In this document: positions 1-9,067 of the stretch, one piece after another
Layout: each line of letters starts with the position of its first letter
Position numbering within the stretch: the stretch's first letter is position 1
Assembly (NCBI GenBank): GCA_945885345.1
Contig: CAMCYP010000004.1
Coordinates: forward strand, 62,001 to 126,000
Length of the DNA stretch: 64,000 nt
Origin: Bordetella parapertussis
GTDB lineage: Bacteria; Pseudomonadota; Gammaproteobacteria; Burkholderiales; SG8-41
Direction: 5' to 3'
Translations under genes and position numbers: made by a program
The notes under the pieces: generated by a model
Seen by the model: the letters and a program-made list of their open reading frames with translations, nothing else
What the model was told of the DNA's origin: nothing
Database searches by the model: none

Positions 1-1
1 C

Positions 2-520
2 GGCGGTATGAAACGGCGGGTGATGATTGCCAAGGCCCTGTCGCATGAGCCGGACATCCTGTTCCTCGATGAACCGACGGCCGGCGTCGATGTGGAACTG
101 CGCCGCGACATGTGGCAGCTGGTGCGCGGTCTGCAGCAGCGCGGCGTGACCATCATCCTGACCACACACTATATTGATGAAGCCGAGGAGATGGCCGACC
201 GCATCGGCGTGATCAGCAAGGGCAAGCTGATCGTGGTCGAGGAAAAAGCCACGCTGATGAAAAAACTCGGCAAGAAACAACTGACGGTCAACCTGCAGAC
301 ACCGATGGCGGCGATCCCCGCCGAACTGGCCGAATGGGCGCTGGCGCTGAACGCCGGCGGCAAGGAACTCGAATACTCCTTCGATGCGCACAAGGAGCAC
401 ACGGGGGTTCCCGAACTGCTGCGGCGCCTCAGCGATCTCGGCATCGAATTCAATGACCTGAATACCCGGCAAAGTTCGCTGGAGGATATTTTTGTCAGCC
501 TGGTGCACGAGACAAAATGA
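2..520 (+). CDS. ABC transporter ATP-binding protein (5' truncated by window edge)
   Basis: Reading frame continues upstream of the first ATG (GG-MKRR, ABC signature remnant); Walker [13 protein letters not shown]-loop TTHY. Confidence 0.93.
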   Translation, partial: GGMKRRVMIAKALSHEPDILFLDEPTAGVDVELRRDMWQLVRGLQQRGVTIILTTHYIDEAEEMADRIGVISKGKLIVVEEKATLMKKLGKKQLTVNLQTPMAAIPAELAEWALALNAGGKELEYSFDAHKEHTGVPELLRRLSDLGIEFNDLNTRQSSLEDIFVSLVHETK

Positions 521-1314
521 GCGCAGAAATGAAAACCAACAATATTCCCGGCTTCAACCGTCACGGCGTATGGGCCATTTTCCGCTTCGAGATGGCGCGC
601 TTCTGGCGCACCGCGGCCCAAAGCATCATCGCACCCGTGATCACCACATCGCTGTATTTCGTGGTGTTCGGCGCCGCCATCGGTTCGCGCATGTCCGGCG
701 TTGACGGCGTACCCTACGGCGCGTTCATCGTACCCGGCCTGATCATGCTGTCGCTGTTTACCGCCAGCCTGTCCAATGCTTCCTTCGGCATTTACTTCCC
801 CAAGTTCACCGGCACCATTTATGAACTGCTGTCGGCGCCGGTATCGCCCTGGGAGATCGTGCTCGCCTACGTCGGCGCTGCAGCCGTGAAATCCATGCTG
901 CTCGGCCTGATCATCCTCGCCACTGCAGCCTTGTTTGTCCCCATCCAGATCCTGCATCCGGTGTGGATGGTCGCCTTCCTGCTGCTGACCGCGATTACCT
1001 TCAGCCTGTTCGGATTCATCATCGGCGTCTGGGCCAAAGGATTTGAACAACTGCAGTTCATCCCGATGCTGGTCATTACCCCGCTGACCTTCCTCGGCGG
1101 CGCGTTTTATTCGATAGACATGCTGCCGCCGGCCTGGCGCACCGTCAGCCTGTTCAATCCGGTGGTCTACCTGATCAGCGGGTTTCGCTGGAGCTTCTAC
1201 GGCGCCGCAGATGTCCACGTCGGCGTCAGCCTCGCGGCAACGCTGGGATTTTTCCTCGCCTGCATGGCCGGGGTGACCTGGATATTCAAGACCGGATACC
1301 GGCTCAAAAGCTGA
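517..1314 (+). CDS. ABC-2 type transporter permease
   Basis: ATGA overlap with the ATPase; multiple hydrophobic segments; ABC-2 permease-like sequence; start could be 529. Confidence 0.9.
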   Translation: MSAEMKTNNIPGFNRHGVWAIFRFEMARFWRTAAQSIIAPVITTSLYFVVFGAAIGSRMSGVDGVPYGAFIVPGLIMLSLFTASLSNASFGIYFPKFTGTIYELLSAPVSPWEIVLAYVGAAAVKSMLLGLIILATAALFVPIQILHPVWMVAFLLLTAITFSLFGFIIGVWAKGFEQLQFIPMLVITPLTFLGGAFYSIDMLPPAWRTVSLFNPVVYLISGFRWSFYGAADVHVGVSLAATLGFFLACMAGVTWIFKTGYRLKS

Positions 1315-1459
1315 ACCGGCGCCGGCGCCCTGCGCTGGCCGCAAAAAAATATACCGGCCATTGTCGAAAAGGCCGGAAACCATTCGACTACAGGGCAAGA
1401 GCCACCGTGAAATAACGCGGCGCATCCTTAAATTATTGTTTAAATACAAGGAGTTATGT

Positions 1460-1885
1460 ATGCGCTTCATGGTAATGGTCAAGGCCACGCTGGATTCGGA
1501 AGCCGGCGCCCTGCCCAGCGAAGCATTGCTGACGGCTATGGGCAAGTACAACGAGGAGCTTGCCAAGGCCGGCATCCTGCTCTCGGGCGAAGGACTGCAA
1601 CCGAGTTCGAAGGGCGCACGTGTGCAGTTTTCCGGATCGAAGAGAACCGTGGTCGACGGCCCTTTCGCCGAAACCAAGGAACTCGTCGCCGGATTCTGGC
1701 TGTGGAAAGTAAAGTCGAAGGAAGAAGCGATCGAATGGGTCAAGCGCTGCCCCAATCCGATGTCGGGCCCCTCTGAAATCGAGATCCGCCAGGTGTTCGA
1801 GGCCGAAGACTTCGGCGAGCAGTTCACAGCGGAATTGAAGGCGCAGGCCGAGCGCACGTACAAGCAGGTTTCCGACCACAAATAA
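1460..1885 (+). CDS. YCII-related (DGPF) domain protein
   Basis: MRFMVMVKA... with VDGPFAETKE motif; AAGGAG upstream of ATG 1460; longer ORF start at 1361 less likely. Confidence 0.85.
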   Translation: MRFMVMVKATLDSEAGALPSEALLTAMGKYNEELAKAGILLSGEGLQPSSKGARVQFSGSKRTVVDGPFAETKELVAGFWLWKVKSKEEAIEWVKRCPNPMSGPSEIEIRQVFEAEDFGEQFTAELKAQAERTYKQVSDHK

Positions 1886-1909
1886 CGCGGAGAGAACGGG
1901 GAGTCTGTC

Positions 1910-2380
1910 ATGCAGAAAATCACGCCCTTCCTGTGGTTCGACAACCAGGCCGAAGAAGCCGTCAATTTTTACGTTTCGACTTTCAGGGACTCCAGCATCG
2001 GAACTGTCGCGCGTTACAGTGAAGCCGCCGCCGCGGCCTCAGGACAGCAGGCGGGCTCGGTCATGACCATGGCGTTCAAACTGAACGGACAGGATTTTGT
2101 CGCACTGAACGGCGGCCCGCATTTCAAGTTCAGCGAAGCCGTTTCCTTCGTCGTCAACTGCGATTCGCAGAATGAAATCGATCATTTCTGGGAAAAGCTG
2201 TCTGCAGGCGGCCCCGTTGAAGCGCAGCAATGCGGCTGGCTGAAGGATCGCTACGGCATCTCGTGGCAGATCGTGCCGACCGCACTGCCCGGGTTGCTGG
2301 GCAGGTCGCCGCGCGTGATGCAGGCGCTGCTGCAGATGAAAAAAATCGACATCACCGCGCTGCAAAAAGCCGCCGTTTAA
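1910..2380 (+). CDS. VOC family protein (PhnB / 3-demethylubiquinone methyltransferase-like)
   Basis: MQKITPFLWFDNQAEEAVNFYVSTF...SWQIVPTAL typical of PhnB-like VOC proteins. Confidence 0.88.
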   Translation: MQKITPFLWFDNQAEEAVNFYVSTFRDSSIGTVARYSEAAAAASGQQAGSVMTMAFKLNGQDFVALNGGPHFKFSEAVSFVVNCDSQNEIDHFWEKLSAGGPVEAQQCGWLKDRYGISWQIVPTALPGLLGRSPRVMQALLQMKKIDITALQKAAV

Positions 2381-2408
2381 AATCAATCCAGTCCAGGAGA
2401 CCGCTTTC

Positions 2409-2879
2409 ATGGCCACCGTAAAACCCGTGCCGGACGACATGCACACTGTGACACCGCACCTGATCTGCGCCGGCGCCGCCGATGCGATCGAGTTCTACAA
2501 GAAAGCCTTCAACGCCGTGGAAGGCGGCCGCCTGCCCGGCCCGGACGGCAGACTGATGCATGCGCTGATCCGTATCGAAGGTTCGGCCGTGATGCTGGTC
2601 GATGAAATGCCGGAATGGGGCGCATTCGGGCCGAAATCGCTGAAAGGTTCTTCGGTCACGATGCACATCTACGTACCCGATGCCGACGCCTTTTTTGCCC
2701 GTGCCGTCGCTGCCGGCGCCAAGGTCATCATGCCGCTGGAAAACATGTTCTGGGGCGACCGTTACGGCAAACTCGAGGACCCCTTCGGCCATCATTGGTC
2801 GATCGCCACCCACCAGCGCGACCTGTCGCCCGCGGAAATTGCCGAAGCCATGAAAAAACTCGATCCGAGCCGCAAATGA
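2409..2879 (+). CDS. VOC family protein (glyoxalase/bleomycin resistance-like)
   Basis: VTPHLICAGAADAIEFYKKAF...DPFGHHWSIATH. Confidence 0.88.
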   Translation: MATVKPVPDDMHTVTPHLICAGAADAIEFYKKAFNAVEGGRLPGPDGRLMHALIRIEGSAVMLVDEMPEWGAFGPKSLKGSSVTMHIYVPDADAFFARAVAAGAKVIMPLENMFWGDRYGKLEDPFGHHWSIATHQRDLSPAEIAEAMKKLDPSRK

Positions 2880-3403
2880 TCAAGATCATCGTCATTATTT
2901 TTGCCCTGCTGATCGCCGGCATCCTCGCATACGCCGCGACCAAACCCGATGTATTCCAGGTACAGCGCAGCGCCGGCATCAAGGCACCGCCGGAAAAAGT
3001 CTATGCGCTGATCAACGACTTCAGACTATGGGCTGCGTGGTCGCCATGGGAGAAAAAAGACCCGGGCATGAAACGCACCTTCAGTGCGATCACCGCTGGC
3101 AAGGGCGCCACTTATGCCTGGGACGGCAACAAGGATGTCGGCAAGGGCCGCATGGAAATCACCGAGGCCCTGCCGTCATCACAAATCCGGCTCAGGCTGG
3201 ATTTCGAAACACCCTTTGCGGCACATAACATCGTCACCTTTACACTGGAGCCGCGCGACGGCGGCACCCAGGTCACCTGGCTGATGCAGGGTCCCGTACC
3301 CTATTTCGCAAAAATCATCCATGTGTTCATCAACATGGACCGCATGGTCGGCACGGATTTTGAAACCGGGCTGGCAAACCTCAAAGCCATCGCCGAAAAA
3401 TAA
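2876..3403 (+). CDS. SRPBCC family protein with N-terminal membrane anchor
   Basis: ATGA overlap with previous gene; MIKIIVIIFALLIAGILAYAA anchor then polyketide-cyclase-like domain. Confidence 0.82.
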   Translation: MIKIIVIIFALLIAGILAYAATKPDVFQVQRSAGIKAPPEKVYALINDFRLWAAWSPWEKKDPGMKRTFSAITAGKGATYAWDGNKDVGKGRMEITEALPSSQIRLRLDFETPFAAHNIVTFTLEPRDGGTQVTWLMQGPVPYFAKIIHVFINMDRMVGTDFETGLANLKAIAEK

Positions 3404-3424
3404 ACCAACGGACCGGAAAACATC

Positions 3425-3811
3425 ATGAAATTCCTGTGCCTGATCTGCGCCGAAAAAGTCATGGAACAAATGCCGGTGGCTGACGCCGACCGCCACTACC
3501 AGGAATACGCGGCATTCACTGAAGACATCCGCCGCAGCGGCCATTACATCGGCTGCAACCGGCTGCTGCCCCCCGCTCACGCAACCACGATCCGGGTGCG
3601 CAACGGCAAGGTTTCCACGACCGACGGTCCCTGGGTGGAAACCAAGGAACAGCTCGGCGGTTATTACCTGATCGAAGCACGCGACCTTAATGAAGCCATC
3701 CGCATCGCGGCAAAAATCCCCGGCGCATCCAAGGGCTGCGTCGAAGTGCGACCGGTCGCCGAAGACGAGCAGACCGTGACTGCGCTGGGTTTTGACAAGG
3801 AGCAACGATGA
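3425..3811 (+). CDS. YCII-related (DGPF) domain protein
   Basis: TDGPWVETKEQLGGYYLIEARDLNEAIRIA. Confidence 0.88.
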   Translation: MKFLCLICAEKVMEQMPVADADRHYQEYAAFTEDIRRSGHYIGCNRLLPPAHATTIRVRNGKVSTTDGPWVETKEQLGGYYLIEARDLNEAIRIAAKIPGASKGCVEVRPVAEDEQTVTALGFDKEQR

Positions 3812-4170
3812 AATACCTGTGCCTGGTGTACCTTGATGAAAAGCGGCTTGATGAACTACCCGATGAGGATTGCGTGGCCTACGATGCCGCGATCCGCGCC
3901 AGCGGCCAGTGCCTGGCCTCGGAAGCATTGGAATCGGTGCAGACCGCAACCACCGTGCGTATCCGCAATGACAAGGTCGCGATCACCGACGGTCCCTTCG
4001 CCGAAACCAAGGAACAGCTCGCCGGCTTTTACATGATCGATGCCCGCGATCTCAACGATGCCATCCGCATTGCCTCCGGTATTCCGCCTGCACGTGTGGG
4101 CTGCATCGAAGTGCGGCCGATCCGCCCGATCCGCGACACTGTCGCCGCAGCACAGCAGCGTAAAAACTAA
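3808..4170 (+). CDS. YCII-related (DGPF) domain protein
   Basis: TDGPFAETKEQLAGFYMIDARDLNDAIRIA; ATGA overlap with previous gene. Confidence 0.88.
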   Translation: MKYLCLVYLDEKRLDELPDEDCVAYDAAIRASGQCLASEALESVQTATTVRIRNDKVAITDGPFAETKEQLAGFYMIDARDLNDAIRIASGIPPARVGCIEVRPIRPIRDTVAAAQQRKN

Positions 4171-4180
4171 GGAGACCCGC

Positions 4181-5356
4181 ATGGCCATCTCAAAAAAACC
4201 GGCAGCCCGCAAACCCTCAGCAGCAAAACGCCGCACCATCGTACTCGTCGCCACGCGCAAAGGCGCCTGGCTGTTCCACAGTGATGCCGCGCGCAAAACC
4301 TGGAAAGCCGACGGCCCGCATTTTCTCGGCCACGTGATCAGCCATATGGTGCTCGATCCGCGCGACGGCAAAACACTGCTCGCCGCGGCCAAAACCGGCC
4401 ACCTCGGGCCCACGGTGTTCCGCTCGGTCGACATGGGAAAAACCTGGAAGGAAGCCAAGCAACCACCCGCCTTCACCAAGGCGCCCGAGGGTGAAAAAGG
4501 CCGCTCGGTCGATCACACGTTCTGGCTGACACCGGCCCATGCCAACGAGCCCGGCGTGTGGTACGCCGGCACCTCGCCACAGGGTTTGTTCCGTTCGGAG
4601 GATGGCGGCGTGAACTGGAAACCGTTTTCCACGATCAACGACGATCCGCAGTACCGCGCCTGGATGGGTACCGCGCAGGATGGCACCCCGGACGGACCGA
4701 AACTGCATTCAATACTTATTGACCCGCGCGATCCCAGGCATCTTTACTTCGGTATGTCCGGCGGCGGCGTGCACGAAACGCTGGACGGCGGCAAAACCTG
4801 GAAAGTGATGATCAAGGGCATGGACGTGGTCGAAGGTTTCGGCTTCGATCCGGCGCAGCCCACCTTCCATGATCCGCATTGCCTGCGCATGTGCCCGGGC
4901 AATCCGGACCGCATTTACCAGCAGAACCACTGCGGCATTTACCGCCTCGACCGTCCTTCCGACACCTGGCTGCGCATCGGCAAATCCATGCCGAAAAAGG
5001 TCGGGGATATCGGCTTCCCGATGGTGGTGCATCCGCGCGACGACAACACCGCCTGGGTGTTTCCGATGGACGGCACCAGCGTATGGCCGCGCACCAGCCC
5101 CGACGGCAAGCCCGCGGTATACGGCACAAAGAACGCCGGCAAAACCTGGCAACGCATGGATGCCGGCATGCCGGGCAAAGAAGCGTGGTGGACCGTGAAG
5201 CGGCAGGCAATGACTGCAGACACGGCAGCGACCGTAGGCCTCTATTTCGGCACCACCAGCGGTGAGTTGTGGCTGAGCCGTGATGAGGGAAAACGCTGGT
5301 CCTGCATCGCGCGCCATCTGCCGGAAATCTACGCGGTGGAAACCGCGACGCTGTGA
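4181..5356 (+). CDS. BNR/sialidase-like beta-propeller (VPS10/YCF48-type) protein
   Basis: Repeated GKTWK-type motifs (VDMGKTWKEAK, LDGGKTWKVM, KNAGKTWQRM); GGAG before ATG 4181. Confidence 0.82.
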   Translation: MAISKKPAARKPSAAKRRTIVLVATRKGAWLFHSDAARKTWKADGPHFLGHVISHMVLDPRDGKTLLAAAKTGHLGPTVFRSVDMGKTWKEAKQPPAFTKAPEGEKGRSVDHTFWLTPAHANEPGVWYAGTSPQGLFRSEDGGVNWKPFSTINDDPQYRAWMGTAQDGTPDGPKLHSILIDPRDPRHLYFGMSGGGVHETLDGGKTWKVMIKGMDVVEGFGFDPAQPTFHDPHCLRMCPGNPDRIYQQNHCGIYRLDRPSDTWLRIGKSMPKKVGDIGFPMVVHPRDDNTAWVFPMDGTSVWPRTSPDGKPAVYGTKNAGKTWQRMDAGMPGKEAWWTVKRQAMTADTAATVGLYFGTTSGELWLSRDEGKRWSCIARHLPEIYAVETATL

Positions 5357-5363
5357 CCCGGCA

Positions 5364-5621
5364 ATGAAAGTGCTGATCCCCAGCGCGCTGCGCTCCTACA
5401 CTGAACGCAGCGAAACAGAGGCGCAGGGCTCAACCCTCGCTGCACTGCTGGTCGACCTTGACCGTCAGTACGCCGGCATCCGCTTTCGCATGGTCGACGA
5501 ACAGGATCACATCCGTCGCCATATTCGTATTTTTATCAATGGCAAGCAGGTCACCGATCTCACGCAGCCGCTGGCGGAAAACGACGAGGTGATCATCGTG
5601 CAGGCACTGAGCGGAGGCTGA
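5364..5621 (+). CDS. MoaD/ThiS family protein
   Basis: Small beta-grasp protein ending ...EVIIVQALSGG (terminal GG); adjacent to the propeller gene. Confidence 0.85.
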   Translation: MKVLIPSALRSYTERSETEAQGSTLAALLVDLDRQYAGIRFRMVDEQDHIRRHIRIFINGKQVTDLTQPLAENDEVIIVQALSGG

Positions 5622-5694
5622 AAATATTTCGCACACCTGTCGATTACGGAAGCCGGCAGACGACTATTGCAGGAGCCTATCAAAAGGAATTGAC

Positions 5695-6066
5695 ATGAAA
5701 TACCTGTGCCTGGCCTATTACAATCCGCAACAATTTTCCGGAATGGCACCCGAAGCAGTTCAGGCACTGGTCAGTCAGTGCCCTGCCCACGATGCCGCCT
5801 TGCGCGCAAGCGGCCGCGTGGTGATGCAGGCCTCGCTCGGCGAACCTGAAAAGGCGCGGACCATCCTGCCAAAAAACGGAAAGCCGCTTTTCACCGATGG
5901 CCCCTACGCCGAAACCAAGGAACAGATCGGCGGATTTTTCATCATCGACGCACAGGACATGAACGATGCCCTGCGCATCGCTGCCCTGCACCCCGCCGCA
6001 GTGATCGGAGAACAGGCCGGCTGGTGTGTCGAAGTGCGACCTGTTGAATATTTCGAGCAGCAATAA
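5695..6066 (+). CDS. YCII-related (DGPF) domain protein
   Basis: TDGPYAETKEQIGGFFIIDAQDMNDALRIA. Confidence 0.88.
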   Translation: MKYLCLAYYNPQQFSGMAPEAVQALVSQCPAHDAALRASGRVVMQASLGEPEKARTILPKNGKPLFTDGPYAETKEQIGGFFIIDAQDMNDALRIAALHPAAVIGEQAGWCVEVRPVEYFEQQ

Positions 6067-6082
6067 CCAGAGGCAAACAACC

Positions 6083-6442
6083 ATGTCTTACGTAGACGGA
6101 TTCGTACTGGCAGTCCCGAAGAAAAAAATAGCGGCTTACCGCCGCATGGCCAAAAAAGCCAGCAAGGTATGGCGCGATCACGGCGCGGTGGATTACATGG
6201 AATGTGTCGCCGACGACGTAAAACCAGGAAAACTCACCTCGTTCCCGCAAAGCGTCAAACTCAAAACCGGCGAGACCGTGGTGTTTGCCTGGATCGTTTA
6301 CAAATCGCGCGCCCACCGCGACCGCGTCAATGCCAAGGTGATGAAAGATCCGCGCATTGCTGCGATGTGCGATCCGAAAGATATGCCCTTTGATGGTAAA
6401 CGCATGATCTATGGCGGCTTCAAAAAGCTGGTCGGTTTCTGA
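6083..6442 (+). CDS. DUF1428 family protein
   Basis: MSYVDGFVLAVPKKKIAAYRRMAKKASKVWRDHGAVDYMEC...DMPFDGKRMIYGGFK. Confidence 0.88.
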   Translation: MSYVDGFVLAVPKKKIAAYRRMAKKASKVWRDHGAVDYMECVADDVKPGKLTSFPQSVKLKTGETVVFAWIVYKSRAHRDRVNAKVMKDPRIAAMCDPKDMPFDGKRMIYGGFKKLVGF

Positions 6443-6463
6443 TCCGCTGCAGATCTTCGCGCC

Positions 6464-6964
6464 ATGCAACAATTCGCCAACGCACTGACCACGGTGCGCA
6501 TCACCCAACACTACGCGACATCACCAACACGCGTATTCGATGCCTGGCTGGCACCGCAACTGGCGGGATTGTGGCTGTTTGCAACGGCCTCGCGGCCGAT
6601 GGCGAAGGTGGCCATTGATGCACGCAACGGCGGCGCTTTCTGTTTTGTCGAGCGCCGGGCCGGCGGCGTCATAGAACACCGTGGCCGTTATGTTGAAATC
6701 GCGCGTCCGCAACGCCTGGTGTTCGTTCTGCAATCGCCGGATTGCGCGCCCCACGCCAGCCGTGTCACGGCCGAATTCACAGCGCACAATACGGGCTGCT
6801 CACTGGAATTGATGCACGACGGATTACCTGCGGATCATGCGATGCCCCCCAAGGGGACTTCCTGCGGGGCGCGCTGGGAGGCACGTTGGACGGGAATGCT
6901 CTACGGTCTGGATGTGGTGCTGGCGCAGCACGACACCGGGGAATCACTGCAAAAAAGATCGTAA
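6464..6964 (+). CDS. SRPBCC / AHSA1-like domain protein
   Basis: VRITQHYATSPTRVFDAWL...; C-terminal region carries the GC palindrome repeat. Confidence 0.75.
   Translation: MQQFANALTTVRITQHYATSPTRVFDAWLAPQLAGLWLFATASRPMAKVAIDARNGGAFCFVERRAGGVIEHRGRYVEIARPQRLVFVLQSPDCAPHASRVTAEFTAHNTGCSLELMHDGLPADHAMPPKGTSCGARWEARWTGMLYGLDVVLAQHDTGESLQKRS
6844..6860. repeat. Inverted copy of the pgi GC palindrome
   Basis: gccccccaaggggactt is the exact reverse complement of 10290-10306 (17 bp). Confidence 0.8.
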
Positions 6965-6984
6965 CTCTTTGTTTTTAAAATGAA

Positions 6985-7269
6985 TTATTTCTGGCGGCGG
7001 TTCCACAAGCCGCGACCGACCTGCCACAGCACCCAGCCGCGTTCCAGCCAGAGCGCCGCGCGGTGCGGCCGCAGCGCTGCCGCCAGCAAACCCACGGCCG
7101 CCAGCGCCGCCGGATAACGCCGTATGTAACGCGCCGCAGAAATACCGCGATCCAGCAGTGCCAGCCGCGGCTGCCACGGCGCAATGCACTGCGCCAGGGT
7201 CGCGCGCTGCAAGGCGGACTGCGCCACCAGCAGTTTGCGCCGTGCGATCAGCTCATTCAGTTCACTCAT
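6985..7269 (-). CDS. YqjK-like protein
   Basis: Position next to YqjE- and YqjD-like genes; MSELNELIARRKLLVAQSALQR. Confidence 0.65.
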   Translation of the reverse strand: MSELNELIARRKLLVAQSALQRATLAQCIAPWQPRLALLDRGISAARYIRRYPAALAAVGLLAAALRPHRAALWLERGWVLWQVGRGLWNRRQK

Positions 7270-7653
7270 TCATGATCCGGACGACAAGTGGTCGCGGTCC
7301 CTGGACAGTTCGCTGATGCTGGCATCGAACAGGCGCGGCTTGTTGCGCATTTTATGCATGGCAACCCACCACAAGCCGGCGCCGGTGGCGAGGAACACCG
7401 CAGTCAGCAGGCCCAGCGACAGCAGGCGGTGCGATTCCCAGAACATCACCACGATCAGGACCGCCAGAAGCACTACGCCGACACCGATGCAGAACAGCGC
7501 CACCAGAGCCGAAATCAGGATCGCCGTCAGGTGTGCCCGTTCTTCGGCGACATCCGAGGACAACAACTCAAGGCGGGTCTGGACGACATCAACCAAAGTC
7601 AGCGTCAGCGTTTTCAGTGACGCCAGCAGACCCTCCTCGCGCGGTTCGGCCAT
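7270..7653 (-). CDS. phage holin family / YqjE-like membrane protein
   Basis: LLASLKTLTLTLVDVVQTRLELLSSDVAEERAHL followed by two TM segments. Confidence 0.82.
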   Translation of the reverse strand: MAEPREEGLLASLKTLTLTLVDVVQTRLELLSSDVAEERAHLTAILISALVALFCIGVGVVLLAVLIVVMFWESHRLLSLGLLTAVFLATGAGLWWVAMHKMRNKPRLFDASISELSRDRDHLSSGS

Positions 7654-7660
7654 GGCCGGT

Positions 7661-7987
7661 TTAGCGCCGGCCGATCAGCATGCCGATCACCAGTCCGATG
7701 CCGGCGGCGACACCAACAGCGTGCCACGGATGATCATGCACGTATTCGTCAGTCGCTTTTGCCGCGGCCTTGGTTTTCTCCAGCAGTTCTTCTTCGGCTT
7801 CGAGCATCTTGGACTTGGCCACCGCCAGCGAATCCTGAACACGGGCGCGCACGGCAGCCAGCGCTTCGCCACCCTGGCCGGCAGAGGCTTTCAGCAGCGC
7901 CTCGGCATCGGCAACAACGACTTTGAAATCACTGATCAGCTTTTCCTTGGTCACTTCCGTTGCGGCACTGCGGGTTGCGGTACTCAT
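7661..7987 (-). CDS. DUF883 family protein (ElaB/YqjD-like)
   Basis: LISDFKVVVADAEALLKAS... DEYVHDHPWHAVGVAAGIGLVIGMLIGRR. Confidence 0.9.
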   Translation of the reverse strand: MSTATRSAATEVTKEKLISDFKVVVADAEALLKASAGQGGEALAAVRARVQDSLAVAKSKMLEAEEELLEKTKAAAKATDEYVHDHPWHAVGVAAGIGLVIGMLIGRR

Positions 7988-8202
7988 GGACTGGTTCCTC
8001 TCATGGATGATTTAAAAAGAAGTCGCGCCGGCGGTTCCCGATGCGGAGCAAAACGACCACTGATACATGAACAATAGCATTTTCACGCACCGCAGCAAAA
8101 GCACACGGGCGTCATCCGCCCCGGCCCGGGCTGGTTTAATGCATATGGGGGCTACCCCCGCAAATTACAAGCCGGTTTGGACACCAGCCGACCATCGCGG
8201 CG

Positions 8203-8919
8203 CTACGTGCCGCGCGCCACCGCCAGCCGCGCCAGGCAAAACTGCGTAAATGCCAGCCCGCCCAGCACCGGCACCAGCAGATTCAGCACCGGCACGTAGA
8301 GCAGCAGCGACACCAGAATACCCAACAAAAAGAGGTCGCCGCGCGAGCTGTGCGCCAGCTGCGCGAATTCTTCGGGACTGGCGTGATCGGCCAGCGCGTC
8401 GTAACGGAACAGGCGTTGATTCAGGTAAGCCGAAGCCAGCAACGGCGCCAGTACCGCGCCTACACCTGTCAGCCACAGCGGCAGGGTAATCACCCACAAC
8501 ACGGTGAAAACCGTGATGGCAATGGCGGCATTGCCGATGCTGCCGGCCAGCGTGCCGCCACCGGCACGGCGCAGATCCGGGTGATAACGCTCCGCGACAA
8601 ATTTGACGATCACCGGCATCGCGATGATCTCGGTCACCACCAGCGCGGTGACAAACATCGCCGGCAGGATCGCAATCAGCACGGCCAGCGCCGCGGTGTA
8701 ATCGATGACCCAGGTCGCGTTCCAGCCCTGCAGCCATCCGGCCACAGTGGTGGTCGTCATGGCGCCGGCGATGAAGCCGGTCCATGCACCCCAGAACAGC
8801 CACGCCAGCAGCGTCCACAACACCAGGCTGATCAGCATCGGCAACAACACGATGGCGATAATGCGCGGATCGAACAGATTGCCCGCAGCGCGGGTCAGTG
8901 CAGCGACGGCGTCACGCAT
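8203..8919 (-). CDS. EI24 domain-containing membrane protein
   Basis: MRDAVAALTRAAGNLFDPRIIAIVLLPMLISLVLW...; multi-TM. Confidence 0.82.
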   Translation of the reverse strand: MRDAVAALTRAAGNLFDPRIIAIVLLPMLISLVLWTLLAWLFWGAWTGFIAGAMTTTTVAGWLQGWNATWVIDYTAALAVLIAILPAMFVTALVVTEIIAMPVIVKFVAERYHPDLRRAGGGTLAGSIGNAAIAITVFTVLWVITLPLWLTGVGAVLAPLLASAYLNQRLFRYDALADHASPEEFAQLAHSSRGDLFLLGILVSLLLYVPVLNLLVPVLGGLAFTQFCLARLAVARGT

Positions 8920-9067
8920 TAGCGTGTACCGATTCGCAGAAACAGCAGCAACACCTTGGACATATCCAGCATGCATTGTCTCCAGGTCAGGTGACAGTAT
9001 TGTAAACGCCGCTGCCGGCGCGGCGCCGGGGTACAATGCCGGGCATGTTCGAAGCACCCGCAAAAAA

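Noticed and set aside
169-1965. 598-aa ORF on the minus strand
   Set aside because: Antisense shadow of the ABC permease and YCII genes in high-GC DNA; low-complexity, no recognisable domain.
8147-8165. GGGGGCTACCCCC palindrome as a further copy of the pgi repeat
   Set aside because: Sequence differs from AAGTCCCCTTGGGGGG; more likely an independent small hairpin near the end of the EI24 gene.
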